Assembly (NCBI GenBank): GCA_049487715.1 | Contig: CP150553.1 | Coordinates: forward strand, 744,001 to 808,000 | Source of the DNA: Pycnococcus provasolii | Taxonomy: Eukaryota; Chlorophyta; Pseudoscourfieldiophyceae; Pseudoscourfieldiales | DNA length: 64,000 nt | Reading direction: 5' to 3' | Part shown: in pieces, positions 37,783 to 46,986 of the stretch | Numbering within the stretch: position 1 is the first letter of the stretch | Layout: every line of letters begins with the position of its first letter | The notes under the pieces: model-generated | Databases searched by the model: none | What the model was told of the DNA's origin: nothing | What the model saw: only the letters and a program-made list of their open reading frames with translations | Position numbers and translations under genes: made by a program

Positions 37783-38682
37783 TCACTCTAGCTCTGCGAG
37801 CATGCGGTCGTATTCGGCACGCGACAGCTGACCCGCTTCCATCGCGCGGCGTAGGCGAGCGCGTTCACGGAGGACGTTGGTCGTGGCGGCGGCAACTCGT
37901 CGCGCCTGCCGCCGCTGCTGCGGCTGCACTTGTTGCTGAGGCGGTGTGACCGAGGGTGACAGCGGCGGCGTGGCACTTTGACCTACAGGTCGTCCGCCCA
38001 TGCTTGTGTAGCGTGGCGTGAGTGGTCTCGGCGTTCCGGCAGGAGGTTGCCTTCTCCTCCTGCGCTTCTGGCCCCACCACGGCGGGTCTTCCATCGCAAG
38101 GGCGCCACTCACGTCCCACCCTCCTCCCATTTCCCAGTCGAGGAGACTTTCATCGAGCTGCTCGCTTGGCGGACTGAGCGTGTTGCTCTTCGCAAAAGCG
38201 ACAGCACTTGCAAACGCATCCGCGTCTCCCGGTGGTTGCGGCGCCACACTTGGCTCGCTCGCTTGCTGCTGCTGCTGGTTTTGCAGTTTGGTTCTCGCCT
38301 GGAATCGTCTTCTTAGTGCGTCAAGCTCCTTCGCCGCGATTCTCGCTCGTCGTCTTCGTTCGCGTGTGGAGAGCGCCGCCGTGTCGTCTGCGGGTCCCAG
38401 GAAACCTGCTGAGTACACACCACCGTTACCGGGTTCCTCCTCCTTCTCCTCCTGCACTAGGTAAGAGTTCATGGTCTGTTCTTCCACAGGGCTGTTGTTG
38501 TTCATTCCCCACGGAGGTTGAAGAAGCGCGAGTTTGGAAGCGAGTTGTCCTGAAAAGATTGATCCTGAACTTCCTGAAGTTCGACGTCGTCTATTCAGGT
38601 TAGTATTACCTGTACTGCGAGAGTAGTTGGGCGAGAGGCGCTTGTGTGTGCGCTTGGGAGGAACGGCATGGGAGGGCGCCAT
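37783..38682 (-). CDS. Low-complexity Arg/Gln-rich protein, unknown
   Basis: 299 residues; not recognised. Regions seen: a basic N terminus, a central predicted helix with RERRRRARIAAKELDALRRRF (about 107-128), a poly-Gln stretch, a short acidic/Trp segment (LLDWEMGGGWDVSG), a Pro/Arg-rich segment with KRRRRR that could be a nuclear localisation signal, and a C-terminal helix rich in Arg and Leu (RERARLRRAMEAGQLSRAEYDRMLAELE type). An uninterrupted ATG-initiated frame of this size, with neighbour-like codon use, suggests a real gene, possibly nuclear. Confidence 0.6.
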   Translation of the reverse strand: MAPSHAVPPKRTHKRLSPNYSRSTGNTNLNRRRRTSGSSGSIFSGQLASKLALLQPPWGMNNNSPVEEQTMNSYLVQEEKEEEPGNGGVYSAGFLGPADDTAALSTRERRRRARIAAKELDALRRRFQARTKLQNQQQQQASEPSVAPQPPGDADAFASAVAFAKSNTLSPPSEQLDESLLDWEMGGGWDVSGALAMEDPPWWGQKRRRRRQPPAGTPRPLTPRYTSMGGRPVGQSATPPLSPSVTPPQQQVQPQQRRQARRVAAATTNVLRERARLRRAMEAGQLSRAEYDRMLAELE

Positions 38683-39200
38683 TCTTCTTCTTTTTTCTTT
38701 TTCTTTGTCCTAGGAGGAGGCGAGGCACTTAGGAACCTTGCGGATAGGGGGGAGGGAGGAGAAAAAGGGGAACGACGCTCCGGCTCCGCCTCCCGGACCA
38801 TTTGCGTTAGGGTTTGCAGTTAGGGTTAGGGCTAGGGTTAGGGGGAGGCCGCGGTGGTTTCCTTTTCAGTTTTGTGCTTGAAGAATTGTTCTCTTGCACA
38901 GTTGATGTCCGCACCTTAAGATACACTGGGAGAGAGATCTCGTGTAGTGTGCTGGGTGAGAGTGTGAGTGCTGGGTCATATATATATATAGATAGATAGC
39001 GCGCAGTCGAGCGAGCTCACGAGCACCGGCCGGCGCGCGGCCCGCACCTCCGAGGCGTCCGCTACCCGCCCGCCCAGAGAAAACTCACTTAGCTCGCAGA
39101 TCACGTTCCCGCGCCGGTTGCGCCCGTCGACTCGTGCAGCGCGGTGCCGAGCGCGGAAGCCTGCTCGCCCTTCGCGCGCCACATCTGCAGGGACAATATA
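38683..39200. promoter_or_regulatory. Divergent region upstream of the globin-cyclase gene
   Basis: Contains a short telomere-like tract at 38805-38846 and an (AT)n/(GATA)n microsatellite at about 38979-38998. No separate gene is supported. Confidence 0.6.
38805..38846 (+). repeat. Short interstitial telomere-like tract
   Basis: GTTAGGGTTTGCAGTTAGGG followed by further TTAGGG/CTAGGG units. Confidence 0.8.
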
Positions 39201-42200
39201 ATGTCCTCGGAGCAGCACGTGAACTTCGACGACGGGGAAGTGGGCGGGGAGACGGAGGTCATCAACAGTAAGACGGCGCTCGAGAGAGCCAAGTCCCTTC
39301 GACTCTTCGTGCCAGTTCAGGTGGACGCGCAACTCAAGCAAGCGGGGGAGAAGGCGGTCTCGGACAGCGAACACCCGCTCGTGTGCATAAGGCGTGGGTG
39401 TGTGCTCATCGCTGACGTCAGCGGCTTCACACCTCTCGAAGTCAAGCTCAACCGAGTCGGACGCGCTGGCATCGAGCAATTTGCGGACATTATGCAGCGA
39501 GTCTTCGAAATGCTTTGCAACATCACCTCCGATGCAGGTGGAACGGTCCTCGAGTTTGCTGGCGATGCGCTCTTCTGCTTCTTCGAGAGCGAGCACAACA
39601 CACCGGAGTCTGACGTCGACGCTATCGTGGCTGCAAGAAGGTGCGCGGCTCTCATGCTGCGGGAAATGCGTGACTTCCCTGACCTGCGGCTGCACGGTGG
39701 GGCAGCCACGGGAACCATCAAGTTTGTGCACGTGCTAGCAGCGAAAGAGGAGAATGACGAAAGGAATGTCGCCGGTTGGAATTCTTTTAGCAACGTCAAC
39801 AACGGGGGCCTGGGGTTGCTTTGGCAGCGCCGGTGCATATGCATGGGCGAGGCACTCGTTAAAGCAACGGAGCTGCTCGACGCGTCGCAGAAGGGCGAGA
39901 TCTTGTTCGAGGGCGGCGAACGGGTCGTGGATGTGGGAAAAGACCTTGCATCCGGCTCCAGCACTGACTCCGAGGGCGAGAACGACGGCGCGGCAAGGTC
40001 GTCAGCGGACGATGGCCGCGCGTCTGCGAATCCGTCCACGAGCTTAGATTACAGGAGGAGTGTGGATGACGTGAACACTCCTTCTAAGATGGCTGCGGAA
40101 AACTGGTGGAAGGCGAGGCAGTGGACCAAGACGCGCTTGCGGTGTCAGAAAAGCTGGGAATTCGTCAAGAGAGATCTCGAGGGAAGCGGCGTGGCGTTCT
40201 TCCGCAACATCTTCGAAGCTGCACCAGGCGTGCTCAATCTCTTCTCGTTCGCGCACATCTCTCCGCCGGAGCTGTACGAGTCGCCCGAGCTCAAGCAGCA
40301 CGGTGTGAAGGTGCTGAGCACCGTGGGCACCGCCGTTGCCGGGCTCAACGACATAAACAAGCTCGTCCCAATCTTGCACTCTCTCGGCGATCGACACCGA
40401 GATGTACACGGAGTCCTGCCGGAATATTACGGGGTTGTTGGCGCTGCGCTCATCAAGACACTTTCAGACGCGCTTGGCGACATCTTCACACCGGATGTCG
40501 AGGCTGCGTGGTTACACGTGTACAAGGTGGTGAGCGAAACAATGACCCGAGCGGGCGAAGCGGAAGATGACTCGAACAGTGGTGGTACCAGCTACTCTCG
40601 AGCACTCAAAGACCCCAACGAAATGTTGAGACAGATAGCATCTTGGGAAAAGGAGGCCTTAATGAGCTACCTCTCGAAAGAGATTGCTCACTACCTCTAC
40701 AGCGGCAAGAAAGAGTTGTCACGCTTCTCGGAGATGCGCAGGATCGCAAGCGTATTCGTCTGCTTCCCGGAATTGACTGGAGGTGCTGCTGCAGCTCGGT
40801 TGGACACTGCGACGCTCAACAACTACTTTCGGCATAGCGTGATTCTCGTCGAAAAGCATGGTGGCATCATCAACCAATTTCTGTGGGATGACAAGGGCCT
40901 GATTCTGAAAGCTGCGTGGGGGATGTTCTTGCCCACACCACACGATGAGCTGAACGCCGCACGCTTTGCAATGGAAATCACCGAGCTCTTTGGAGCACGC
41001 GCGGGTGTTGCATCAGGCATGGCGTTCTGTGGGCTCGTTGGTGCGGATGAGGTGCGCCTTGGACGCGTCATGTTCGGCGCCGAGTCGGTGACTTTGTCCG
41101 CTCGTCTCATGATGAAGGCTCAACCGTCGTCTGTGCTGTGCAGCGAAAGAGTGCGCGATGCGACATGGAGATTCATACACTACGAAGGGCAGGACGAGCC
41201 TTTGCTGCAGCTCAAGGGGCGTGACAAGAACGAGCCAGTATGCATCCCGAGATTTCTGAAGGATGGAACTTCGTCGCTTAGAGAAATTTCAAAATCTGAG
41301 ATGGACAATCCAAGTCAGCAAGCGGCCAACACAGAAAAAGTTGTGAAGCACATGCCCTCATTGGTGAGAATTGAAGCATCGACGCATGCGCTGCCAGATA
41401 ATTCAGATGAGGACGAATGGGTGTACGCAAGAGAAAATGAGGTGAGAGAAATCAGGAGCATGATCCTCAAGGCTGTTAGCAGCACGTCTCACGACGGCGG
41501 CTTCGCGGTCGTGGGCGAGCCTCATATGGGTAAGACATCGATCGTTAAGGCGGCGCTTGAGCAGGCAGCGGCCAAGATGGGAGGCTCTGCAAATTGCGAC
41601 ATTCACTGGATCCTGTTGAATAAAGGCATGAAGACGGCGCACTTCAGCGCTGCGAAAAAGATCACGGGCGTAGTGAAGGGCACGGATGGAATGGAAATGA
41701 GCTTTCGATCGTTGAAATTCCAGGCGAAAACGATGCCTCAGAGTCGTTTCAATTCCTTCACCAACGCGAGGCGCTTGGCGTTGCAGATTACAACCAGATC
41801 GAGTGCGGAAATGTCGAAGCTCTCGAGTATGGAATCTAATCAAACTGGACCTTCGTTCACGGACATGGGCAACATACAAGAGGACGGAAGTGCCGAAGCG
41901 AACACTCTTGAGGTGACAAGTGACGGCCAATCTCAGCTAGGCCTCGCCCTGGCTTCTGCCTTTGAGATTGATCGGGTATCGATTTCGCCCAAGTCTGTGT
42001 CAAATACTCCGAAAGTGTCAAGTTCGAGTTCTATGCGGGACCATTTCAAGCCTGCAAACTCGATCGACATACTCCAGGAGGCTAACACTTTGTTGATGCC
42101 AAAGGACAACATTCGAAGGGTTGTCGTTTTGCAGCAAGCGCAGTATATGGACCCTCAGAGCGCAAAACTAATCCGCATGGTTGAGCGGAATACGCGTGGA

Positions 42201-43355
42201 GTTTGCATCATCCACATCGTTGACTGGGATGTTGACATGTCCTCACAGGATGATGGCGAACTCCCGGCTGTCCGGGTCTTTCCAATGACGCATGAGATGG
42301 CGATGAAGATGGTGGTCGAGATGCGCTATGGCAAAAACCATGACCCAACGGAAGAGGAGCTGGATGAAGCGGACGATATTGCCAGGTTGAGCCACGGACA
42401 CCCAGCTCAGGTGCGCATGTTCGTGCGCATGATGTCCAAGAGCGTGTCTGATGAATTCAAAAGCTCAGAAGAGTCGGCGAAGTGGACTCCTGGTCTGCTG
42501 CGCAAGAGTATCGTGCGTTTGGTTGATACACTGAATGCAAGGGATAATGAGGTGCTCAAGGCGGCGAGCTGCGCGGGCGATGTGGTGTCCCGCGAGGCGC
42601 TTCTGCGGGTGATGAACTATTCAAATGCAGAGCTGTCCAAGTCGCTGAACAATTTGGTGCGAACAGGATTGATAGCACCCATTCCAGAATTTTCAACGTC
42701 TTCGATTAAACATTTGACGAGGGTGGACAACTACAAATGGGCGCACCCGGTGGGCCGTAAGGCAGTGCACGACTTAATGATGAAAAGCCAGGCGCTCGCC
42801 ATCCACAGAATGTTTGCTGCAAATCTTGAGCTTGAAATCTTGTCAAGTGACAGGGAAGCGACTATAGACCTACACACCATGCTAATTGAGCAATACACGG
42901 AAGCTGGGATGCCGCTAGAGGCTGCCGTACACGCCGCGGCTGTTGCGGCCATTCATATGGAGGAGAGTCAAATACTGGAGGCGTCAAAGTTCATCGAAAA
43001 GGCTTTGATGATAATTCGCGTCTTGCAAGGCTCACCCAGCATAGACTCGTACATTTCGAAGTGGTGCACAGACTTGGCTTGCATGCAGGTAATGATGACC
43101 GATTTTTCGGACGCAAAGGTCAACTCTGAAAGAGCCAAGGAGCTGAGCGCCAACGTGCTCGATCTAAGTAAGCGCCATCAAAAGTCGTGGTTCAATTGCT
43201 GCTGCGGTGGTGGAGGTGTATTTGACGAAGAGATACTGATGGCGAGAGAACGGGCGAAGGAAGCGTCTGCGCGCGCAGATTCGGTGCTTGCCGAAGTGCA
43301 ATTCGCAAGAAGTAGCAGGACTCCGAAAAGTATGGTACGACTCAACTTCTTTTGA
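39201..43355 (+). CDS. Class III nucleotide cyclase with inserted globin domain and P-loop ATPase region
   Basis: 1,384 residues from the first in-frame ATG. Order: cyclase homology domain 1 (about 55-235) with metal Asp72 (ADVSGFT) and Asp122 (EFAGDALF); a globin-like domain (about 315-450); a second, more divergent cyclase domain (about 505-660); then an NTPase region with Walker A GEPHMGKTS (772-780) and a VVVLQQAQYMDP Walker-B-like strand; and a helical C terminus. Tandem cyclase domains followed by an ATPase-like region is the layout of soluble adenylyl cyclase. In the globin, KSW starts helix A, His367 is a candidate distal E7 and His399 (LGDRH) the proximal F8. Their 32-residue spacing and the flanking LGDRHRDV and FTPDVEAAW resemble neuroglobin. 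The protein is likely a heme- and gas-responsive cAMP or cGMP synthase. No membrane segments are seen. Confidence 0.88.
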   Translation: MSSEQHVNFDDGEVGGETEVINSKTALERAKSLRLFVPVQVDAQLKQAGEKAVSDSEHPLVCIRRGCVLIADVSGFTPLEVKLNRVGRAGIEQFADIMQRVFEMLCNITSDAGGTVLEFAGDALFCFFESEHNTPESDVDAIVAARRCAALMLREMRDFPDLRLHGGAATGTIKFVHVLAAKEENDERNVAGWNSFSNVNNGGLGLLWQRRCICMGEALVKATELLDASQKGEILFEGGERVVDVGKDLASGSSTDSEGENDGAARSSADDGRASANPSTSLDYRRSVDDVNTPSKMAAENWWKARQWTKTRLRCQKSWEFVKRDLEGSGVAFFRNIFEAAPGVLNLFSFAHISPPELYESPELKQHGVKVLSTVGTAVAGLNDINKLVPILHSLGDRHRDVHGVLPEYYGVVGAALIKTLSDALGDIFTPDVEAAWLHVYKVVSETMTRAGEAEDDSNSGGTSYSRALKDPNEMLRQIASWEKEALMSYLSKEIAHYLYSGKKELSRFSEMRRIASVFVCFPELTGGAAAARLDTATLNNYFRHSVILVEKHGGIINQFLWDDKGLILKAAWGMFLPTPHDELNAARFAMEITELFGARAGVASGMAFCGLVGADEVRLGRVMFGAESVTLSARLMMKAQPSSVLCSERVRDATWRFIHYEGQDEPLLQLKGRDKNEPVCIPRFLKDGTSSLREISKSEMDNPSQQAANTEKVVKHMPSLVRIEASTHALPDNSDEDEWVYARENEVREIRSMILKAVSSTSHDGGFAVVGEPHMGKTSIVKAALEQAAAKMGGSANCDIHWILLNKGMKTAHFSAAKKITGVVKGTDGMEMSFRSLKFQAKTMPQSRFNSFTNARRLALQITTRSSAEMSKLSSMESNQTGPSFTDMGNIQEDGSAEANTLEVTSDGQSQLGLALASAFEIDRVSISPKSVSNTPKVSSSSSMRDHFKPANSIDILQEANTLLMPKDNIRRVVVLQQAQYMDPQSAKLIRMVERNTRGVCIIHIVDWDVDMSSQDDGELPAVRVFPMTHEMAMKMVVEMRYGKNHDPTEEELDEADDIARLSHGHPAQVRMFVRMMSKSVSDEFKSSEESAKWTPGLLRKSIVRLVDTLNARDNEVLKAASCAGDVVSREALLRVMNYSNAELSKSLNNLVRTGLIAPIPEFSTSSIKHLTRVDNYKWAHPVGRKAVHDLMMKSQALAIHRMFAANLELEILSSDREATIDLHTMLIEQYTEAGMPLEAAVHAAAVAAIHMEESQILEASKFIEKALMIIRVLQGSPSIDSYISKWCTDLACMQVMMTDFSDAKVNSERAKELSANVLDLSKRHQKSWFNCCCGGGGVFDEEILMARERAKEASARADSVLAEVQFARSSRTPKSMVRLNFF

Positions 43356-43477
43356 GCACAGCTCTTCTTACTTGGACGCTTTCACAAAACAACAGCAGCT
43401 ATGGCAACACTAGTATTAGTGCTGTATCATTGTTTATAATTGTATCATTGAACTCAAAATTGTTATCAAAAGATTAA

Positions 43478-44449
43478 TTACTGGGGCGGTGTCGCCGGTG
43501 ACTTTGGCGAGGAGTCGCTGCTTCCACGCGCACCACCGCGTCCACGGTTCCCACCACGATGCGCTTGCGCGTTGCCACTGCCGCCGCGCGTCTCGTCGGT
43601 CAACATAGGAGGTGAATTTTCGTCGTGCTCATCTTCTGCGGTCACCCACCCCCAGAGCACAATAGAGATTCGGCCACCCTTCGCCTCCACCGCGCCTTTT
43701 ATGTTCGCTTGTTTCTCCGGAGGCAGCGCGCGAATGCCGTGCTGGAATCGAAGATTCACGTCACGTCCAAAGCTGAAGGCCATGCCATTTTGCTGAGGAA
43801 ATGAAAGCGTCGTGCCATGACTGACGTGAAGAAAGGACAATTCTCGTTCCGCGCCGAACGACGCGCCGACCGTAATATTCTGTTGCTTCGCCCGTTGCGC
43901 GTTGAATGCTGCACTGTCGTAGTGGAACGGCTTCCAATCTTTCGCATCCTTGTACCAGTTAAACCTTGTTCCCTGCTGCTTTGCGTGCACACCAAAGTAC
44001 TCGCTCAGGCGGCGCACGATCGCCTGGAACGTGGGTGAGGACTGCGGCGTTTTCGTGATCAAGTGACAGCCTTCGTGCCAGCTGGTCCACTCTGTTTTCG
44101 TGCCTTGCAGCTCCTCGAGGAGCTTGTGGTACGTCTTGTAGTCGTCCTCAGCGCACAAAAGTTCCGGCACACATATGATATCGTCGTGTGAGAGCGTGCG
44201 CGGGCACTTGACGTGACACGGCGAAGCGACGACGATGCGTGCGTCCGGGCGCGTGTAGGTGCTTGCGGGGTCGAACGACGCCGTGTTGCGACCCGAGCCC
44301 TTGCCTCGCGAGCGGGCACCATTACCATGACGCGCATTACCACCACCTTTATTCAGAGTAGGAGCAGAGGACCGCGAGGAGTCACGAGCGCCGACGGCAA
44401 GTTGTGCGAAGGAGGAGTGCAAGGCACCACCAGCATCGGGCGACGGCAT
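43478..44449 (-). CDS. AlkB-like 2-oxoglutarate/Fe(II) dioxygenase
   Basis: 323 residues from the first in-frame ATG. The AlkB fold is supported by NWYKDAKDWKPFHYDSAAF with metal-binding His176 and Asp178, the second His237 (RFQHGI) and the GGRISIVLWG strand with the 2-oxoglutarate-binding Arg. GAERELSFLH and FSFGRDVN lie between them in the family order. The N terminus and the RGG-rich C terminus (HRGGNRGRGGARG) are disordered; an RGG box suggests RNA binding. Such enzymes remove methyl groups from nucleic acids, and the substrate here is not known. Tail to tail with the cyclase gene, with a 122-bp gap. Confidence 0.85.
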   Translation of the reverse strand: MPSPDAGGALHSSFAQLAVGARDSSRSSAPTLNKGGGNARHGNGARSRGKGSGRNTASFDPASTYTRPDARIVVASPCHVKCPRTLSHDDIICVPELLCAEDDYKTYHKLLEELQGTKTEWTSWHEGCHLITKTPQSSPTFQAIVRRLSEYFGVHAKQQGTRFNWYKDAKDWKPFHYDSAAFNAQRAKQQNITVGASFGAERELSFLHVSHGTTLSFPQQNGMAFSFGRDVNLRFQHGIRALPPEKQANIKGAVEAKGGRISIVLWGWVTAEDEHDENSPPMLTDETRGGSGNAQAHRGGNRGRGGARGSSDSSPKSPATPPQ

Positions 44450-44753
44450 GGCACAAATCTGTCCGTTTGGAGGAAAAAGAGATGTCAAAGGGCGGGAAGG
44501 GGGGGAGGGAAAATTGGGGATCCCGGAAAATTGGGGGTTGGTTGTGACACACAACTGAGTGGCCCCAGTATCCTATTAGGGGAGTAGATGGGAGTGATTG
44601 GGGCATTGCATTTGTCACGTTCGGCCTTAAGGGCGGAAGCTTTGTGAACTCAATCAATGGCCACGATAAGCGATCAACCCTCACCTTCGTGGTGTAGCAC
44701 CTTCGTGTACTGTAGCATAAATAACATTTATTAGGTTTATATTTCCAATTTTT
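44450..44753. promoter_or_regulatory. Intergenic region upstream of the AlkB-like gene
   Basis: 304 bp. Only a TACTGTA motif at 44708 and an AT-rich right edge (the 3' end of the next minus-strand gene) stand out. No gene is seen. Confidence 0.5.
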
Positions 44754-46304
44754 CTACATGAAGCGCAAACGAAGTCGCGCCTTGCTTGCACTTCTGCTCA
44801 CCACGCTAAGTCGCCCCAAAGTCGCGGTCGTCAGCGGCATGCCCGGAGTGTACGGCGCGCGCTTCACCGGGGGAGAACGCGACGGCGGGGGAGATGATCG
44901 TGCCAGCGGGGGCGCAACGAGAATCCTGCCCACCCCAGTGCTGGTGAGGAGCGCATCCACGCCGCAGGCACATAGGCAGCTCGCGGCAAGTGCAGCGCAA
45001 CTCGCCGCACATGTGCCGCCTCCCCAGCGACTCGCGAGGATCATGGGCGACATGCCCGCAGGCCACGCGGCAAACGCCAGAGCCGCATGTGCCGCCGCCA
45101 TCGCTGCGACGGCAAATGTCTTAGACACGCCAACCGCAATGACTCCAATCAAGGCAAAGACGACTCCTGCAACGAGCGGGGTGACGTGTCTTGCGACGGC
45201 GAAGGAGCGTGCAAACTTCAGAGCCGAGCCTCGAGCCGTGCCGCGACACGGAAGCAGCGCACCGGCGGCAAAGCAGCAGATTGGCAAGTGCGCGCCAGCA
45301 AGAACGTCAAGCAGGGGCAGCGCACCATACAAGCTGCCAGGAGGTGAGCCAAGTCGCAGGGCGACGGCAACGGCAACAGCCAAGGCGGGAACAAGCGCGA
45401 TGCGAAGAGGCGTCGCGCGCTCAGCCTGCTCCGCCCTTGACACGGCAAGCTCCGCCGCATTTCGCGCCTCTGCAGCTGAGCCTGCGGCGCGCCTCGCGAA
45501 CGCACGCGCGCGCCGTCTCGCCTCGCGCGGCGGGATATCCAATTCCACAGCCTTGTCGTCTCTGTACTTCACGAGCCTCACGCCGTTGCGCACGCCGTAC
45601 CCCTGCCGCTTGCCGTCGTACCAAGTCGCTGCGACCGACGCTCCGCTCGCGAACGTGTACACGCCACGCCCATCCTTTTTGCCGTGTTCCCACTCGCCTT
45701 CGTACCGTGCGCCGGAAGGGTACACGTAAACTCCGCGCCCTTGCTTAACGGGACTGTCCGACTCGTCGTCGTCCACCCAGTCACCGGCGTACCTACCCCC
45801 GTCGTCGTGCTTGACGACGCCACGCGCACCCGCGGCGTTGAGTGCCGCGACGGCAGCTGGCGCAGCACTCCACGCGGCGAATGCAAACGCCGCAGGCGCG
45901 ATGACAGCCTGCGCGACCGTGGCAACGTACGGCGCCGCGAAAACCGGCGGCATGGATGCCGCCGCGACACCCACTGCCATGGGGACGATGATTGCCCTTG
46001 CGAGCGCCGGTGGCAGAAGAAGCGACGACGACAGGCTGCTGAATGTTCTGGATGCTATCAGCAGGCAGAGCAGAGCGCTCACAACGAGTCCGACGACGGT
46101 TCCCACGACCGTGTAGAAAAGTCCTGCAGACGCCGAGACGTGCAGTGGCGCGAGGCATATGACTGCGCGCGCCGCGGCTGCTGGCATCGTGATGAGGAAC
46201 GACGCACGCAGCAGCGTGAGTGCGTGCTCGGGCAGGATGGCGTCAAGCAGCTTGAGCGCGAGCCCTAGGAGTATGCACAGCACGGCAAGCGCGGATGACG
46301 GCAT
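44754..46304 (-). CDS. Auxin-efflux-carrier-like transporter with MORN repeats in its central loop
   Basis: 516 residues. About five hydrophobic segments (residues 3-165), a hydrophilic loop (about 168-290), then about five more (about 290-470). This 5+5 layout around a loop is that of the auxin efflux carrier (AEC/PIN-like) permeases; the assignment rests on topology and on small-residue-rich helices, not on a decisive motif. The loop carries about three MORN repeats: GRYAGDWV, then GRGVYVYPSGARYEGEW, then DGRGVYTFASG with YDGKRQGYGV. MORN repeats bind phospholipids or proteins and organise membranes and flagella; finding them inside a transporter loop is unusual. The Ala-rich composition is high even for this window. 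The start at 46304 is the first ATG; the frame is open further upstream without one. Confidence 0.7.
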   Translation of the reverse strand: MPSSALAVLCILLGLALKLLDAILPEHALTLLRASFLITMPAAAARAVICLAPLHVSASAGLFYTVVGTVVGLVVSALLCLLIASRTFSSLSSSLLLPPALARAIIVPMAVGVAAASMPPVFAAPYVATVAQAVIAPAAFAFAAWSAAPAAVAALNAAGARGVVKHDDGGRYAGDWVDDDESDSPVKQGRGVYVYPSGARYEGEWEHGKKDGRGVYTFASGASVAATWYDGKRQGYGVRNGVRLVKYRDDKAVELDIPPREARRRARAFARRAAGSAAEARNAAELAVSRAEQAERATPLRIALVPALAVAVAVALRLGSPPGSLYGALPLLDVLAGAHLPICCFAAGALLPCRGTARGSALKFARSFAVARHVTPLVAGVVFALIGVIAVGVSKTFAVAAMAAAHAALAFAAWPAGMSPMILASRWGGGTCAASCAALAASCLCACGVDALLTSTGVGRILVAPPLARSSPPPSRSPPVKRAPYTPGMPLTTATLGRLSVVSRSASKARLRLRFM

Positions 46305-46986
46305 GGCGAGCGTGTCGAGAGTGCTTCTTCGTGAGTAATCCGGCCGCCGCCGCCGTTCCCAAAAAGCCAAAAGGGCTCCCCTGAAAATCCCCCAATGGAA
46401 TTCGGAAACCCCCAAAAAAGCGAGTTCCAAGGCTGGCGGAGAAATCCTGAATAAAACTTTAACGGTGGACTGGCTGTGGACTGTAGACTAGGCTATGGTA
46501 CTGTACCAGAAGAACGACTCCTCGCCGAAGGAGGCTGAAAAGAACGGCGGGCTTGGACTTGCAAAAGCTTGCAAAAGCTTGCAAGGACGAAGCTTTGCTG
46601 TGATGCAAGGCCGTGCAGGGACGGGTCAAGGGAGAGTCGGAGAGGGTCTGCCATTCTCTCCTGTCCGTGGTCCGTGCGCGTCAATTGTCGTCGTCGTCGG
46701 GCGCAACGGGTGCCGTGGGGGAGGGGGAAGGGGAGGACCTGGCACCTGGGGAGAGGGGGAAGCCCTAGGGGCCAATTCCCTCCCTCCCTTGGGGGGGCAG
46801 AGCACCGCAGGACCTTGGGGCAGGAGGAGCTCCGGTTGGAACTTGGAACTGTTCTCTTTCTCTTCTCACCGAACCGAACCGAACCGAACCCGGCTGCCCT
46901 GGTATCCGGTGCGATAGTGGGTCTGTGGTGGCCTTGACGTCGTCGTCAGCGTCGTCGCCTAGTCGTGTATAGTACTGTACGCCAGT
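46305..46986. promoter_or_regulatory. Divergent promoter region, transporter and STPGR genes
   Basis: About 680 bp, with a G-rich stretch near 46715-46800, four CCGAA repeats at about 46867-46889 and TACTGTA motifs at 46499 and 46973, the latter only 14 bp before the STPGR start codon. No gene is supported. Confidence 0.5.
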
